In this document: piece after piece, positions 47,618 through 48,966 of the stretch | Numbering within the stretch: position 1 is the stretch's first letter | Layout: each line of letters opens with the position of its first letter | Origin: Spirochaetia bacterium | GTDB lineage: Bacteria; Spirochaetota; Spirochaetia; B11-G9 | Assembly: GCA_027859095.1 (NCBI GenBank) | Contig: JAQIBN010000087.1 | Location: forward strand, 1 to 48,966 | Reading direction: 5' to 3' | Length of the DNA stretch: 48,966 nucleotides | Notes under the pieces: generated by a model | What the model saw: the letters and a program-made list of their open reading frames with translations, nothing else | The model's database searches: none | Told to the model about the DNA's origin: nothing | Translations under genes and position numbers: made by a program

Positions 47618-48801
47618 TTGGTATCTCAAAACTTTACTGCGGAACAGTTGAAGCATCTGATCCCCTGCGATATGGAAGACATTCGGGAAAATTACCCTCA
47701 CATCTGCTTCAGTTTTCGAAAGATAAAAAACCTGTAGTAGTATGGAATGTAGGACGTCGCTGTAATCTGCGATGCATCCACTGTTATTCACAATCTCAGG
47801 ATATTGATTACGAAGATGAGTTAACAACAGTAGAGGGAAAAGCTCTTATTGATGATCTTGCCAAGTACGGTTCACCTGTTCTTCTTTTTTCTGGTGGAGA
47901 GCCGCTGATGCGGGAAGATATTCTGGAATTGATAGGTCATGCCAAATCTAAAGGGATGAGAGCCGTACTTTCTACAAACGGGACACTCATTACAAGAGAA
48001 CTTGCAAAACAATTAAAAGAACTGGACCTGTCTTATGTAGGTATAAGTCTTGATGGACTTCAAAAAACCCACGATATGTTCAGAGGAAAAAAAGGTGCCT
48101 TTGATGAAGCTATTCAGGGATTGCGAAACTGCCAGGAAGCAGGAATAAAGGTTGGCCTGCGGTTTACCATGAATAAAAAGAATGTGGAAGATATTCCCGG
48201 TATTTTTCAGCTTCTAAGAGATGAAGATATTCCGAGAGCATGTTTTTACCATCTGGTATATACAGGCCGGGGCAGCAAAATTATTGATGAGGATTTGACA
48301 AAAGAAGAAACCAGAAAAACTGTCGATCTTCTGATGGATCTGACCAGGGAAATGTACGACGAAGGTCTTAAAAAAGAAATTTTGACTGTAGACAATCATG
48401 CGGACGGAGTTTACCTTTATCTGCGTCTTAAAGATGAGGATCCGAAGCGAGCAGAAGATGTACTTTCCCTCCTTAAGATGAATGGTGGTAACAGTACAGG
48501 TAATGGAATTGGCTGTGTAAGCTGGGATGGTGAAGTATATGCTGATCAGTTCTGGAGACATGAAACATTCGGGAATGTAAAGGACAGACCCTTCAGCGAG
48601 ATCTGGACAGATCTGTCAAATCCTCTTATGGCTAAATTGAAAGATAAGAAACCTCATGTTAAGGGAAGATGTGCAAAATGTCAGTACCTTGATCTGTGCG
48701 GTGGAAATTTCAGGGTCAGAGCAGAAGCAGTAACAGGAGATTTATGGGCTGAAGACCCTGCCTGTTTCCTGACTGATGAAGAGATAGGAATCAAATCGTA
48801 G
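47614..48801 (+). CDS. ahbC: AhbC-type radical SAM protein (12,18-didecarboxysirohaem deacetylase)
   Basis: 395 aa. RRCNLRCIHCYSQS is the radical SAM CxxxCxxC motif, LLFSGGEPLMREDI binds SAM, and the C-terminal SPASM-like part has GCVSWDGEVYADQFW, RCAKCQYLDLCGG and DPACF. The opening ISKLYCGTVEASDPLRYGR is characteristic of AhbC and NirJ. AhbC removes acetate side chains from didecarboxysirohaem to give iron-coproporphyrin in the alternative haem pathway. NirJ, for haem d1, is the alternative. AhbA/B and AhbD are not in the window, and no HemE/HemF genes are seen, which agrees with the sirohaem route. Confidence 0.85.
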   Translation: MIGISKLYCGTVEASDPLRYGRHSGKLPSHLLQFSKDKKPVVVWNVGRRCNLRCIHCYSQSQDIDYEDELTTVEGKALIDDLAKYGSPVLLFSGGEPLMREDILELIGHAKSKGMRAVLSTNGTLITRELAKQLKELDLSYVGISLDGLQKTHDMFRGKKGAFDEAIQGLRNCQEAGIKVGLRFTMNKKNVEDIPGIFQLLRDEDIPRACFYHLVYTGRGSKIIDEDLTKEETRKTVDLLMDLTREMYDEGLKKEILTVDNHADGVYLYLRLKDEDPKRAEDVLSLLKMNGGNSTGNGIGCVSWDGEVYADQFWRHETFGNVKDRPFSEIWTDLSNPLMAKLKDKKPHVKGRCAKCQYLDLCGGNFRVRAEAVTGDLWAEDPACFLTDEEIGIKS

Positions 48802-48891
48802 CTTGGTCGCAAACAAGTTTGCTGCTCGGCCATGAGTCGTACCGGAAGAGCGAAGCGATGAGGAACGATCTCAGCAACCATAGGAGAAATT
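48802..48891 (+). other. Short intergenic region with an imperfect hairpin
   Basis: GAGTCGTACC and GGAACGATCTC can pair imperfectly around AGAGCGAAGCGATGA. It may be an attenuator, processing site or repeat remnant between ahbC and hemB. AGGAGAAATT gives the hemB ribosome site. Confidence 0.35.
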
Positions 48892-48966
48892 ATGGCTTTT
48901 CCAATACATAGAATGCGTAGAATGCGAAATGATGAGAATACCAGGAGACTTGTAAGGGAAACATCT
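48892..48966 (+). CDS. hemB: Delta-aminolevulinic acid dehydratase, N-terminal part (runs off window)
   Basis: The 25 codons present read MAFPIHRMRRMRNDENTRRLV in part, the N-terminal arm of HemB (FPxxRMRRLRxxxxxRxLVxET), which wraps around the neighbouring subunit. HemB condenses two aminolevulinates into porphobilinogen, the substrate of HemC. Its position at the end of the haem operon supports the assignment. Confidence 0.85.
   Translation, partial: MAFPIHRMRRMRNDENTRRLVRETS

Noticed and set aside
1-48966. CRISPR arrays, tRNA or rRNA genes
   Set aside because: No regularly spaced direct repeats or recognisable tRNA/rRNA sequences were found by eye on either strand.

Overview
The window is AT-rich DNA from an anaerobic or microaerophilic bacterium. 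I lean towards the Spirochaetota, because of low GC, a substrate-binding protein whose signal peptide ends in the spirochaete-like AAGSSES, and Nqr/Rnf-type pumps beside single-domain response regulators. This is a style-based inference, not a proof. No rRNA, tRNA or CRISPR array was seen.

Layout. (1) 1-5834 is a scar region: an IS91-type transposase tail, a Fic protein with its own promoter, the 5' part of a group II intron, and a decayed DDE element with 20-bp inverted ends. That element has itself been invaded by a recombinase-in-trio (RIT) element with perfect 21-bp inverted ends. (2) 5860-9956 is a minus-strand operon: a periplasmic binding protein, ATPase and permease, then the last two menaquinone enzymes (UbiE/MenG, MenA). 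(3) 10515-12911 is a plus-strand sulfide module: ArsR regulator, sulfide:quinone oxidoreductase, TusE/DsrC-like and DsrE2-like carriers. (4) 24693-13002 is one long minus-strand operon. It holds an Nqr-type complex (A-B-C-D-E), an NqrF reduced to its membrane anchor and 2Fe-2S domain, then NuoE, a set of DRTGG, CBS/ATPase and PHP proteins, NuoF, a HoxU-like ferredoxin protein and a polyprenyl diphosphate synthase. (5) 24993-39161 holds two blocks in which a ~150-aa helical, ferritin-like protein, a membrane histidine kinase and a single-domain response regulator are followed by a reverse-strand HemN/HemW-like radical SAM gene. The second copy of that radical SAM gene is a pseudogene. Between the blocks lie another ferritin-like gene, another response regulator and a second, complete nqrABCDEF set. 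A lipoprotein with a flavinylation-like motif follows. (6) 39342-41726 encodes cytochrome c maturation system II. (7) 41821 to the window end is a haem/sirohaem operon (HemX, sirohaem dehydrogenase, HemA, HemC, TetR, CobA-HemD, AhbC, HemB), consistent with the sirohaem-dependent route to haem.

How it fits together. Menaquinone synthesis, sulfide oxidation to quinone, two ion-pumping Nqr/Rnf-like complexes, an extracytoplasmic flavolipoprotein, cytochrome c maturation and haem synthesis form an anaerobic electron-transport island. The most unusual parts are the fusion of an Nqr-type membrane complex lacking its own NADH domain with a NuoEF-type NADH module in one operon, and the repeated ferritin-like/kinase/regulator units flanking the Nqr operons. 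Both look like good candidates for undescribed systems.
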